DNA of 17,707 nt, from NCBI GenBank assembly GCA_902475435.1, contig CABRZL010000034.1, positions 1-17,707 of the forward strand, in the 5' to 3' direction. Source of the DNA: an uncultured Eubacteriales bacterium. GTDB lineage: Bacteria; Bacillota; Clostridia; Oscillospirales; Oscillospiraceae. Positions 1 to 6,650 of the stretch are shown piece by piece. Made by a program: the position numbers and the translations under genes. The stretch's first letter is position 1, and every line of letters begins with the position of its first letter. The notes beneath the pieces were generated by a model, which saw only the letters and a list, made by a program, of their open reading frames with translations, was not told where the DNA came from and did no database searches.

Positions 1-529
1 CTGTAGCCCGAAGCGAGCACCCAACTTCTGTCCCAAAAAACCAGTATAACAGCGCTATAATGGCAATGCAAAAAATCAACAGCACAAAAATGGGGTTTGT
101 GAGATTCAGTTCTCTCACAAAACGAGACGACACCACAAGATCATATTTATCCACGCTTACCGGCAGATTGGCTTTTCCTCCGCCGGTTCCCCATCCCATA
201 ATCCGAAGATTCACTGAGTATAATGCCAATTGAGTCAAGATACCCGCCAAAATAGGCGGTATGCCACATAGCGTGTGAAATATCCCCGTTAAGAAGCCGG
301 CCAACATGCCGGCCAACACGGAAACGAGCAGGGTTACCCATATGTTCACACCATTGAGCGTCAAAAGCACACATACTGCACCGCCAGTTGCAAGTGACCC
401 GTCCACAGTCAAATCAGCAACATCCAAAATCCGATAAGTAATGTAAACGCCAATCGCCATAACGCCCCAGATCATACCTTGCGCCACAGCGCCCGGCATA
501 GACTTCAGCAAGGCAGAAAAAAATTCCAT
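1..529 (-). CDS. ABC transporter permease, TrpY-like (partial, C-terminus missing)
   Basis: Integral membrane permease of an ABC importer, encoded downstream of a substrate-binding lipoprotein. I translated it by hand from ATG at 529: 176 codons stay open to the window edge, so only the N-terminal part is present. The protein begins MEFFSALLKSMPGAVAQG and shows hydrophobic segments around residues 17-33, 47-60, 63-85, 90-107 and 147-165. The LDVADLTVDGSLATGG segment (35-50) and the closing TEVGCSLRAT are typical of BPD_transp_2 permeases that pair with ABC_sub_bind (TrpX-type) binding proteins; this is family knowledge. GGGGGAG lies about 7 nt upstream of the ATG. The substrate cannot be read from sequence; tryptophan, tyrosine or another small organic molecule are possible. 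The ATPase gene presumably lies beyond the left edge. Confidence 0.88.
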   Translation of the reverse strand, partial: MEFFSALLKSMPGAVAQGMIWGVMAIGVYITYRILDVADLTVDGSLATGGAVCVLLTLNGVNIWVTLLVSVLAGMLAGFLTGIFHTLCGIPPILAGILTQLALYSVNLRIMGWGTGGGKANLPVSVDKYDLVVSSRFVRELNLTNPIFVLLIFCIAIIALLYWFFGTEVGCSLRAT

Positions 530-584
530 AGGAACTCCCCCAAATAAAAATAAACGCTCGAAATTACAGACTTTTATAGTATAG

Positions 585-622
585 CAAAAAACAGCGGAAA
601 AAGGAAGCCCTTTTTCCGCTGT
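585..622 (-). terminator. Intercistronic rho-independent terminator/attenuator between binding protein and permease genes
   Basis: A perfect 14-bp stem (ACAGCGGAAAAAGG at 591-604, complement at 609-622) closes a 4-nt loop. Read on the minus strand it is followed at once by a run of six Ts (585-590). It starts 11 nt past the stop codon of the binding-protein gene and ends 56 nt before the permease start. The likely role is partial termination, so that the periplasmic-type lipoprotein is made in excess over the membrane components. It could alternatively act mainly as a 3' stabiliser of the binding-protein message. Confidence 0.85.
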
Positions 623-633
623 CCGGCTTTCAA

Positions 634-1680
634 TCAGCTCTCAATCGCCTCATATCCATCCGGAGGTGTAATGCCCAGCGTTTCACAGTTGGTCGCATTG
701 TATTTCTTTGTAACAGTCTCCGAATACTCTATGGGCATGGTAGAGACATCTGCTCCATTTACCAAAATCTCATAAGCCATTTCGCCAGTGGTATACCCCA
801 AATCATAATAGCTTATGGACAGCGTAGCCACACCGCAGCCTTTGCAAATTCCCTCTTCTCCTGCTACAACAGGAACACCAGCAGGTAAAACCACATTCGC
901 AATGGCCTCTGTGTTGGAAGCGGCCGTATTATCGGTGGGAATATAAATCACTTCGGAGGCATCGCAGGCAGACTGCGTGACAGACGAAACATCGTTTGTA
1001 TCTGTAAATGCAAATCTTTCAACTTCGTATCCGTCCTCTTCCAAATACCCTTCAATCACATCACATTGGTACACGGAATTCGGCTCCGCAGAGCAGTAAA
1101 GCAAGCCAACTTTTTTTGCATCGGGAAACAGCTCTTTAATCATAGCTGCTTGCTGGTCCAGCGGCGCCAAATCGGAGGTACCGGAAACATTGGTTCCCAC
1201 AGTTCCAGTCCAGTCGCTGATCTCTAGAGCAGTTGCATAATCCGTCACAGACGTTCCCAGAATGGGGATCTCAGAAGTCGCTGCCGTAGCCGCCTGAAGC
1301 GGTGCAGTCGCATTGGCCAGGATCAAATCTACATTGCTAGAAACAAATCCATTGATGATTGTCGCACAGTTTGCGGAGTCATTGGACGCGTTCTGCTCTT
1401 CAAATTTAACCTTATCCCCCAGCTTATCTGTCAGCGCAGCCATAAAGCCTTCCGTCGCCGCATCCAGCGCCTCGTGCTGAACAAGCTGGCAGATGCCTAC
1501 TGTATATTCTGCATCCGCACTTGCATTGTTTACAGTTGTATCTTCTGCAGATGTTGAAGCTTCAGTATTTCCAGAAGTTTCAGCAGCAGAGCCGGAACTT
1601 TCAGACGTACCACAAGCCGCGGTTGCAGACAGCATGGCAATTGCTGTAAACAGAGCCAAAAGCTTTTTTAATTTTTTCAT
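634..1680 (-). CDS. ABC transporter substrate-binding lipoprotein (ABC_sub_bind/TrpX family)
   Basis: Extracellular ligand-binding component of an ABC importer, 348 aa, anchored to the membrane by lipid. The N-terminus has charged residues (MKKLKK), a hydrophobic core and Cys23 in an SATAAC context, a slightly atypical lipobox because -3 is Thr. A Ser/Thr/Glu-rich linker (about 24-55) follows, as is usual for Gram-positive lipoproteins. The mature domain opens with YTVGICQLVQHEALDAATEGF, a signature of the ABC_sub_bind family, with two Rossmann-like lobes; features include ILANATAPLQAA and YIPTDNTAASN. GGAGGG sits 6 nt before the ATG. Its own strong promoter lies upstream and a hairpin terminator downstream, and the partner permease follows. 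TrpX relatives import tryptophan, but the ligand here is not decidable. Confidence 0.9.
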   Translation of the reverse strand: MKKLKKLLALFTAIAMLSATAACGTSESSGSAAETSGNTEASTSAEDTTVNNASADAEYTVGICQLVQHEALDAATEGFMAALTDKLGDKVKFEEQNASNDSANCATIINGFVSSNVDLILANATAPLQAATAATSEIPILGTSVTDYATALEISDWTGTVGTNVSGTSDLAPLDQQAAMIKELFPDAKKVGLLYCSAEPNSVYQCDVIEGYLEEDGYEVERFAFTDTNDVSSVTQSACDASEVIYIPTDNTAASNTEAIANVVLPAGVPVVAGEEGICKGCGVATLSISYYDLGYTTGEMAYEILVNGADVSTMPIEYSETVTKKYNATNCETLGITPPDGYEAIES

Positions 1681-1748
1681 GTTGTACCCTCCAAAACGGC
1701 TTGTATTCCAAACTTGAACACAAGCACTTTAATACATTACACTATTGG

Positions 1749-1776
1749 ATTATACAACGGAAATTTCATTTGTCAA
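1749..1776 (-). promoter_or_regulatory. Near-consensus SigA promoter for the ABC transporter operon
   Basis: On the minus strand TTGACA (1776-1771) and TATAAT (1754-1749) are both perfect hexamers with a 16-bp spacer. The predicted start is near 1742, giving a leader of about 60 nt. The leader can form a small hairpin (GCTTGT/ACAAGC arms at 1720-1725 and 1699-1704) ahead of the GGAGGG ribosome binding site. It is too short to hold a T-box or other large riboswitch, so control is more likely by a protein or is constitutive. Confidence 0.82.
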
Positions 1777-1850
1777 CTGCTTTCCCCAGAAAAAGCGTCA
1801 CTGCGTTGAAGTATTTTCTCGTCTATATAGGGCCTGTTTTTGTGCATTTT

Positions 1851-2612
1851 TCACAATGGTTTTTGTAGGACCAATGTTACGGGGCAATGATCTGACCCGA
1901 AAACATCACTTTCAATGGATGCTGATTCTATAGAATCCCTCAGCCGATCGGATAAAAGCCAATAATCGATACGCCACCCCGCATTCTTTTCCCGAGCACG
2001 GAAGCGATAGCTCCACCAGCTATAACATCCAATTGCCTCGGGGTGGAGATATCGAAAAGAATCTGTAAATCCAGATTCCAGCAATGCCGAAAACTTCTCC
2101 CGTTCCTGATCTGAAAATCCCGCATTTCCCCGGTTCGGCCCCGGATTTTTGAGATCTATCTCTTGATGCGCAACATTTAGATCCCCGCAAATCAAAACCG
2201 GCTTTTCCTTGTCCAACTCCATTAAATATGCTCGAAAGGCGTCTTCCCACTCCATTCGATGATCTATACGTTTTAGCCCTTCCTGCGCATTCGGCGTATA
2301 GCAGGTAACTACAAAGTATGTTGGGAACTCCAACGTAATCAGCCGTCCCTCATGATCCAGCGCTTCCACCCCAACACCATAGCGCACCGAGATCGGTTCC
2401 TCTTTGGAAAAGATCGCCGTTCCTGAATAGCCTTTCTTTTCTGCATAATTCCAATACTGATGATACCCCGGCAATTGAAGTTCCACTTGTCCCGCTTGGA
2501 GCTTTGTCTCCTGAAGGCAGAACACATCCGCATCAACTGATTCAAAATATTCCATAAAGCCTTTGCCTAAACACGCGCGCAGGCCATTGACATTCCACGA
2601 AACCAACTTCAT
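1851..2612 (-). CDS. exoA: Exodeoxyribonuclease III / AP endonuclease
   Basis: DNA repair enzyme of the ExoIII family (EEP fold) that cleaves at abasic sites and has 3'-5' exonuclease and 3'-phosphatase activity. At 253 aa from this start it matches the family length. Visible motifs are MKLVSWNVNGLRA (Asn7), LQETK (metal ligand Glu35), CYTPNA (Tyr105), GDLNVAH (Asp144, Asn146), GWRIDYWL (Asp216) and the terminal GSDHCPV (Asp241-His242 catalytic pair). An in-frame ATG 36 nt upstream lies inside topB; I prefer 2612 because AAGGAG precedes it at the right distance and all homologues begin MK(L/I)xSWNVNG. The gene starts 5 nt after the topB stop, so the two are probably cotranscribed and translationally coupled. 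No clear terminator follows it before the ABC operon promoter. Confidence 0.95.
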   Translation of the reverse strand: MKLVSWNVNGLRACLGKGFMEYFESVDADVFCLQETKLQAGQVELQLPGYHQYWNYAEKKGYSGTAIFSKEEPISVRYGVGVEALDHEGRLITLEFPTYFVVTCYTPNAQEGLKRIDHRMEWEDAFRAYLMELDKEKPVLICGDLNVAHQEIDLKNPGPNRGNAGFSDQEREKFSALLESGFTDSFRYLHPEAIGCYSWWSYRFRAREKNAGWRIDYWLLSDRLRDSIESASIESDVFGSDHCPVTLVLQKPL

Positions 2613-2617
2613 TCTAT

Positions 2618-4798
2618 CTACTCCTTTTCTTCCCGTGCTGCCTTCCATTTTGCCAGTGCTTCTGCCATAGCGGTATTTCCGCCGCCCATATCCTGATTGG
2701 CTAAATATTTCCGAACATCTCGCTTATTTGCTCCCGCCGAAGCCTTTCGCTTTTTAAAATCCGCCAACTTCTCCCGATAACCGCAGACACAGGCAAACAT
2801 CTGCTTGTCCCCCTCACCGCGAAGTTCCATTTTCTTATGGCAATTAGGGCAGCGCGCATTGGTAACCTGTGTAACGCTTCTTCGATAACCGCACTCTCGA
2901 TCCGGACAAACAAGCATCTCTCCACGTTTTCCTTTTACTCGTAGAAGATATTTGCCGCAATCGGGACATGGCGTTCTGGTTTGGTTATCATGGTGATAGG
3001 TCTGGTCACTATTTTTTACCTCTGACACCAACTTTGTCGCATAGTTCTTCATATCCTCTACAAAACATTGGTCGCTCGCTTTTCCCTTTGCGATGGCGGA
3101 AAGGCGGTCCTCCCAACGGGCTGTTAATTCTGCAGACCGCAGCTCCTCCGGCACCAATGCAACGAGTTGAATTCCTTTTGATGTCGGTACCAATTCCTTC
3201 CCCCGACGCTCTACATAAAAGGTGGAAAAGAGTTTTTCAATGATATCGGCCCGAGTCGCCGGAGTTCCCAGCCCAGACGTTTCCTCCAAAATTTTCGATA
3301 AACTCTTGTCGCTGACAGTGCGGGACGGATGTTCCATGGCAGACAGTAGCGTAGCCTCCGTATATCGCGCTGGCGGCGTGGTTTTCCCGCTCTTCAGCGA
3401 CAAAGATTGCACGGATATCTGTTGCCCAACCTGAAACTCCGGCAACTTCTGATCTATCTCATTTTCCTCCTCGTCTTCCAGAGAAAAACTGCGATCATAG
3501 GCCGATTTCCACCCAACATTCAGGACTCGTTTCCCTTTCGCAGTAAAAATCTCTCCGCCGATCGTCATTGTGAGCTTTATTTCCTCATACTCATATGGCG
3601 GCATTAGCACCGCCAAAAAGCGGCGTACCACCAAATCATAGATATTTCTCTCTGGTCCGGACAGTGCATAAAGTTCCGGCTGTTCTTCGGTCGGGATAAT
3701 CGCATGATGATCCGTGACCTTCGCATTATTTACAATATATTTGGTTTGAAGCGGCTTTTTCCGATAGATTGTCTGTGCCAAAGATTTATATTCATCCACC
3801 ATGCAGCTCCGAATCCGCTCCGGAAGGGTTGGCACCACATCATCTGAAATATATCGAGAATCCGTTCTCGGATATGTTAACAGCTTGTGCCGTTCATAAA
3901 GAGACTGCATAAGAGACAACGTTTCCTTTGCTGAATAAGCATATTTCTTATTAGCGTCCCTTTGGAGTTCTGTTAAATCATAAGCCGGCGGCGGCGGCGT
4001 CTGTTTCTTAGTCTTCTCCACTTTGTTTAAAACAGCCCGATGCCCCTGAAGCTCCTTTAGAATATTCTCTGCTTTTACTCGATCAAAGATACTTGCATTC
4101 CCTGCTTCATCCCGCCAGGTAGCCGTAAAATTTGAAAATTTTGCTGTAATGCCCCAGAACTCTTTCGGCGTAAAATGTTTAATCTCTTCTTCCCGCCGGA
4201 CAATCAGCGCCAGAGTCGGCGTCTGGACGCGCCCGGCCGAAAGCTGAGCGTTATATTTACATGTCAGCGCCCGGGTTACATTGAGTCCTACGAGCCAATC
4301 CGCCTCGCTCCTGGCCTGGGCGGAGAGAAACAGATTGTCATAGTCCGCCGCGGGTTTCAAATTGGCAAAACCATCTCGAATGGCCTTATCGGTCTGAGAC
4401 GAAATCCACAACCGGTTTGTCTTCCCTTTCCATCCCGCTTTCTTCATAATCCAACGGGCTACCAGCTCGCCCTCCCGGCCGGCATCTGTTGCAATAACCA
4501 ATTCCTCTACATCGCTCCGTTTCATCAAGGATGAAACGACATTGTACTGCTTCCTGGATTCCGGGATGACTACCAACTTCATGTTTTGCGGGAGCATTGG
4601 AAGATCCTGCATTTGCCACTTCTCATATTTTTTATCATAAACTTCCGGATCCGCCAGGGTTACCAAGTGTCCCAGCGCCCAGGTAACCACATATTTGCCG
4701 CCCTCCAGATAGCCGTTTTCACTCTTTGTACACCCCAATACACGTGCAATCTCTCTGCCTACGGAAGGTTTTTCCGCTAGAACCAGTGTTTTTCCCAT
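2618..4798 (-). CDS. topB: DNA topoisomerase III (type IA)
   Basis: ATP-independent type IA topoisomerase that decatenates and relaxes DNA through a transient 5'-phosphotyrosine bond. 726 aa, the usual TopB length. The TOPRIM domain starts at residue 3 (LVLAEKPSVGREIARVLG, with Glu9) and carries ATDAGREGE (103-111). SAGRVQTPTL (187-196) is the family-conserved segment. The catalytic Tyr309 lies in LLTYPRTDS. The C-terminus has two zinc ribbons: Cys611/614/631/636 and Cys650/653/670/672, the second ending in CxCGYRE. A basic, flexible tail follows. GAGG stands 8 nt before the ATG at 4798. Divergent from the thioesterase gene; I could not identify a confident promoter for it in 4799-4966. Chromosomal TopB copies are common in Clostridia, and plasmid/ICE copies also exist, but no other conjugation gene is nearby. 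Confidence 0.95.
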   Translation of the reverse strand: MGKTLVLAEKPSVGREIARVLGCTKSENGYLEGGKYVVTWALGHLVTLADPEVYDKKYEKWQMQDLPMLPQNMKLVVIPESRKQYNVVSSLMKRSDVEELVIATDAGREGELVARWIMKKAGWKGKTNRLWISSQTDKAIRDGFANLKPAADYDNLFLSAQARSEADWLVGLNVTRALTCKYNAQLSAGRVQTPTLALIVRREEEIKHFTPKEFWGITAKFSNFTATWRDEAGNASIFDRVKAENILKELQGHRAVLNKVEKTKKQTPPPPAYDLTELQRDANKKYAYSAKETLSLMQSLYERHKLLTYPRTDSRYISDDVVPTLPERIRSCMVDEYKSLAQTIYRKKPLQTKYIVNNAKVTDHHAIIPTEEQPELYALSGPERNIYDLVVRRFLAVLMPPYEYEEIKLTMTIGGEIFTAKGKRVLNVGWKSAYDRSFSLEDEEENEIDQKLPEFQVGQQISVQSLSLKSGKTTPPARYTEATLLSAMEHPSRTVSDKSLSKILEETSGLGTPATRADIIEKLFSTFYVERRGKELVPTSKGIQLVALVPEELRSAELTARWEDRLSAIAKGKASDQCFVEDMKNYATKLVSEVKNSDQTYHHDNQTRTPCPDCGKYLLRVKGKRGEMLVCPDRECGYRRSVTQVTNARCPNCHKKMELRGEGDKQMFACVCGYREKLADFKKRKASAGANKRDVRKYLANQDMGGGNTAMAEALAKWKAAREEKE

Positions 4799-4928
4799 GA
4801 CAAAACCTCACTTTTTAAGATGTGAATAGTTTATCACAGCAGAATACAAAATGGAAGTATCGTTTCCTCACTTCTAAAGCATGATAATTTAAATCCTACA
4901 AAACCAATATTTTTGTGCAAAAGGGTCA

Positions 4929-4957
4929 TTTATATTCTCATATGAATCTGTTATACT
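4929..4957 (+). promoter_or_regulatory. Extended -10 promoter for the thioesterase/MazG-like operon
   Basis: TATACT (4952-4957) is preceded by TGT (4949-4951), giving an extended -10 element. A weak -35, TTTATA (4929-4934, four of six consensus positions), lies 17 bp upstream. The predicted start near 4964 gives a leader of about 24 nt before ATG 4988. The rest of the 4799-4966 divergent intergenic region is AT-rich, with no other strong signal that I could see. Confidence 0.65.
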
Positions 4958-4987
4958 AAAGAAAATTTGGAAAATGAGGTTACTGCC

Positions 4988-5740
4988 ATGTCAACTTCGC
5001 TAGACAAATATACCGATAGTTTTTCTGTTTCATCGCTTGATACAGACGCCGCTTACGAATGCCGCCCTTCCGCCCTGTTCGGATTCCTGCAAAAAGCAAT
5101 CACCGGCCACTCCCAAAAAATTGGAACCAGCCGGGATGACGTCCTTGCCAAATATAACAGCTATTGGATGATACTGCGCACCTGGGTGCGTCTGCAGCGC
5201 CCTATTATTTGGGGAGAAACGCTAACTGTAAATGTCATGGTCCGTCATCCACACGGTACAAGACTTTATCGTGACTGCGATCTCTATATTGGAGACGAGC
5301 ATGTGGGTGAAGCCACAACAGTCTGGGTTCTGGCCAATCGTAAGACAAAACGCCCCATCAATCTTGAGCATTTGCCTGAACTGCCGACGGCTGATCCTCC
5401 GGGCGCGAAGGATATTACCCTGTCCCGTATTGTATTTCCAGATAACATGGAACTGCACGACCAGCGAAAGCTCTATTACAGCGATACTGACATTAACGGC
5501 CACATCAATAACACCAAATATGTGGATTTGGCCTCGGACGCCGCAGAGCTGGATAAGCGCCCACACGGCGTATTTATGCAGGAAATCATCATCTCCTATG
5601 TCAACGAATGCTTTGCCGGTGAACAACTGAGCCTTTACCGCGGCAAGGCGGACGGCAAACTTTATATTCATGGCATCGGACCTGACGGTACAGATCGATT
5701 TGACTGTATTATCCGCATGAGTTCCGAGGAAGGATTATAA
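4988..5740 (+). CDS. Acyl-ACP thioesterase (FatA/FatB-like, bacterial)
   Basis: Cytoplasmic thioesterase that hydrolyses fatty acyl-ACP to free fatty acid and ACP. 250 aa, the normal length for bacterial members of the plant-type Acyl-ACP_TE family (double hotdog). The second hotdog carries SDTDINGHINNTKYVD: Asp168, Asn170 and His172 match the D-x-N-x-H catalytic motif of plant FatB. VNEC gives Glu207-Cys208 at the position of the plant Glu-Cys pair. The first hotdog contains NSYWMILRTWVRLQRP (57-72). ATG 4988 is chosen because GAGGT lies 7 nt upstream; a TTG at 4967 would fall almost on the predicted transcription start. It is 21 nt upstream of the MazG-like gene and just upstream of the fatty acid operon, which fits a role in acyl-chain release. 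Preferred chain length cannot be read from sequence. Confidence 0.9.
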   Translation: MSTSLDKYTDSFSVSSLDTDAAYECRPSALFGFLQKAITGHSQKIGTSRDDVLAKYNSYWMILRTWVRLQRPIIWGETLTVNVMVRHPHGTRLYRDCDLYIGDEHVGEATTVWVLANRKTKRPINLEHLPELPTADPPGAKDITLSRIVFPDNMELHDQRKLYYSDTDINGHINNTKYVDLASDAAELDKRPHGVFMQEIIISYVNECFAGEQLSLYRGKADGKLYIHGIGPDGTDRFDCIIRMSSEEGL

Positions 5741-5761
5741 CACCGAAAGGAGATATGCCCG

Positions 5762-6121
5762 ATGCGCGATATCTGCATTTCTGATATGATGAACATGCAA
5801 TGGAATCTATGGGAAGCACATAAAAACTCCTGGTCTCCTATGACCCCGGAGTATGCACGTGATTCTATGCTTTTTATGATTGAAGAAATCGGAGAGTGTA
5901 TCGCCATCATGAAAAAGAAGGGCAATGCCTCCATTGTAGGCGACTCGCAAGTTCGAACACATTTCGTAGAAGAAATGAGCGACGTACTGATGTATTTCAT
6001 AGACACCCTTCTGCGCTATGGCATTACCTCTGACGAAATATCCAGCACCTATATTGAAAAACATAATCAAAATTTAAAGCGTGATTACACGAGCGAATAT
6101 AAATCAAAATATACAACATAG
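5762..6121 (+). CDS. MazG-like nucleotide pyrophosphohydrolase (dUTPase/MazG all-alpha superfamily)
   Basis: Small all-alpha NTP pyrophosphohydrolase, 119 aa, probably hydrolysing a (d)NTP or related nucleotide to the monophosphate and PPi. The metal-binding signature is visible: EEIGE (Glu42-x-x-Glu45) on the first helix and EEMSD (Glu71-x-x-Asp74) on the second, followed by VLMYFIDTLLRYG, as in MazG-type proteins. AAAGGAG lies 9 nt upstream of the ATG. It is cotranscribed with the thioesterase gene and followed by a strong terminator. Why it travels with a lipid gene is unclear; house-cleaning of nucleotides is the cautious assignment, and the substrate is unknown. Confidence 0.78.
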   Translation: MRDICISDMMNMQWNLWEAHKNSWSPMTPEYARDSMLFMIEEIGECIAIMKKKGNASIVGDSQVRTHFVEEMSDVLMYFIDTLLRYGITSDEISSTYIEKHNQNLKRDYTSEYKSKYTT

Positions 6122-6123
6122 AA

Positions 6124-6160
6124 AGAAGCGCGGTACAGAATGATTCTGTACCGCGCTTTT
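6124..6160 (+). terminator. Strong rho-independent terminator after the MazG-like gene
   Basis: A 15-bp perfect stem (AAGCGCGGTACAGAA at 6126-6140, complement at 6144-6158) with a TGA loop ends in TTTT (6157-6160). One G-U and one A-U pair can extend the base to 6124/6160. It begins 3 nt past the stop codon and separates this operon from the fatty acid operon. The T-run is short, but the stem is very stable. Confidence 0.9.
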
Positions 6161-6260
6161 GTGCGCAAAGGCGACTTTAATATCGTCTTAAAAACTGAAC
6201 AAAGTAACACAAGGCTCCGTTGGAAAAGCAGATAGAATGCTGAAGCCAACAGGGTTATTT

Positions 6261-6280
6261 TATATCAATATGTTGATATA
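6261..6280. promoter_or_regulatory. Candidate operator palindrome upstream of acpP
   Basis: TATATCAA (6261-6268) and TTGATATA (6273-6280) form perfect 8-bp inverted arms around a 4-nt centre, TATG. The size and AT-rich arms suit a dimeric winged-helix regulator such as a MarR-family protein; FabT, the fatty acid regulator of several Firmicutes, is of that family. This is inference: the site does not match a known consensus that I can quote. It lies about 100-120 nt upstream of the best promoter start, which suits activation or an undetected upstream promoter better than simple blocking repression. Confidence 0.45.
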
Positions 6281-6315
6281 TCCACCAAAGATAAAATTTT
6301 AAAAATATTTCATAG

Positions 6316-6357
6316 TTTTGGAACGCAACGGGAACACAAAACGGCTCATTTTGGAAC
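6316..6357 (+). repeat. Helically phased GGAAC repeats next to the acpP promoter
   Basis: TTTTGGAAC occurs twice, at 6316-6324 and 6349-6357, with starts 33 bp apart. A further GGAAC lies at 6331-6335. The three GGAAC cores therefore start at 6320, 6331 and 6353, spaced 11 and 22 bp, on one face of the helix. The last copy ends 10 bp before TATAAT, where a -35 element would normally be contacted. This suggests direct-repeat binding of an activator. Confidence 0.45.
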
Positions 6358-6367
6358 AGTGCATCCG

Positions 6368-6373
6368 TATAAT
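6368..6373 (+). promoter_or_regulatory. -10 element (TATAAT) of the fatty acid operon promoter
   Basis: A perfect TATAAT. At 16-18 bp upstream there is no TTGACA-like hexamer (CTCATT at the 17-bp position), and there is no TGn extension. The predicted start is near 6380, giving a leader of about 45 nt to the acpP ATG. A good -10 with no -35, beside phased repeats, is the usual look of an activator-dependent promoter. Confidence 0.6.
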
Positions 6374-6380
6374 AAACGAA

Positions 6381-6395
6381 GCAGTTGTAAACTGC
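6381..6395 (+). other. Small hairpin near the predicted 5' end of the fab operon mRNA
   Basis: GCAGTT (6381-6386) and AACTGC (6390-6395) pair perfectly around a GTA loop. If transcription starts near 6380, the hairpin sits at the 5' end of the message, where such structures are known to protect mRNAs from 5'-end-dependent decay. It has no T-tract, so it is not a terminator. Confidence 0.45.
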
Positions 6396-6424
6396 CTGAA
6401 AAATTTAATTGGAGGCATTTTATT

Positions 6425-6646
6425 ATGTACTTTGACGCTATCGCTAAAATTGTTTCGGAACGCACTGGCTGTGATGTCTCAACTGTAAAACCTGAGAGCA
6501 AATTTTCCGAGCTTGGTATCGACTCTCTTGATACAGTAGAGCTTCTCATGAATTTGGAGGATGAAATCGGTATCGAAATCGAACTGGATCAGAAGGTAGA
6601 AACAATCGACGATCTGGACAAATTCATCCAGAGCAAACAGGGTTAA
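6425..6646 (+). CDS. acpP: Acyl carrier protein
   Basis: Small acidic carrier, 73 aa, that holds growing acyl chains as thioesters on 4'-phosphopantetheine. The attachment site is Ser34 in ELGIDSLDTVELLM, and the helix III region is EIGIEIELDQKVETIDDL, as in FASII ACPs. Start 6425 is chosen because TTGGAGG (ending at 6415) lies 9 nt upstream and the product begins MYFDAIAKIV; an in-frame ATG at 6359 lies upstream of the predicted -10. First gene of the eleven-gene operon, 4 nt before fabK. It is also the likely substrate-bearing partner of the thioesterase at 4988-5740. Confidence 0.95.
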   Translation: MYFDAIAKIVSERTGCDVSTVKPESKFSELGIDSLDTVELLMNLEDEIGIEIELDQKVETIDDLDKFIQSKQG

Positions 6647-6650
6647 TATT

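Larger units (their letters stand above)
6161..6424 (+). promoter_or_regulatory. Leader/control region of the fatty acid synthesis operon
   Basis: A 264-nt gap with no gene. The fabH and marR-type regulator genes often seen at this place in Firmicutes clusters are not present. From left to right it holds a possible imperfect hairpin (GTTGG 6219-6223 with CCAAC 6246-6250; AGCA 6227-6230 with TGCT 6238-6241), an 8+8 palindrome at 6261-6280, an AT-rich stretch (6288-6315), phased GGAAC repeats (6316-6357), a perfect TATAAT (6368-6373) and a short leader hairpin (6381-6395). The separate elements are listed below. Confidence 0.6.

Noticed and set aside
1681..1742. T-box leader for a tryptophan-type transporter
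   Set aside because: The consensus promoter places the start near 1742, leaving only about 60 nt of leader, too short for a T-box.
1777..1850. Terminator after exoA
   Set aside because: I looked for a stem followed by Ts on the minus strand; only a weak partial repeat around AACGCAGTGACGC is present, which does not pair well.
2613..2648. Upstream ATG at 2648 for exoA
   Set aside because: It would extend the protein into the topB coding sequence with 12 unconserved residues; ATG 2612 has AAGGAG and the conserved N-terminus.
4967..4987. TTG start adding seven residues to the thioesterase
   Set aside because: It falls within a few nt of the predicted transcription start and has no ribosome binding site, while ATG 4988 has GAGGT 7 nt upstream.
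5222..5671. Minus-strand open frame of 149 codons inside the thioesterase gene
   Set aside because: Antisense shadow of a gene with clear catalytic motifs; no supporting signals.
6273..6297. Promoter from TTGATA (6273-6278) and TAAAAT (6292-6297)
   Set aside because: The spacer is only 13 bp, outside the working range for SigA promoters; the TTGATA is better read as one palindrome arm.
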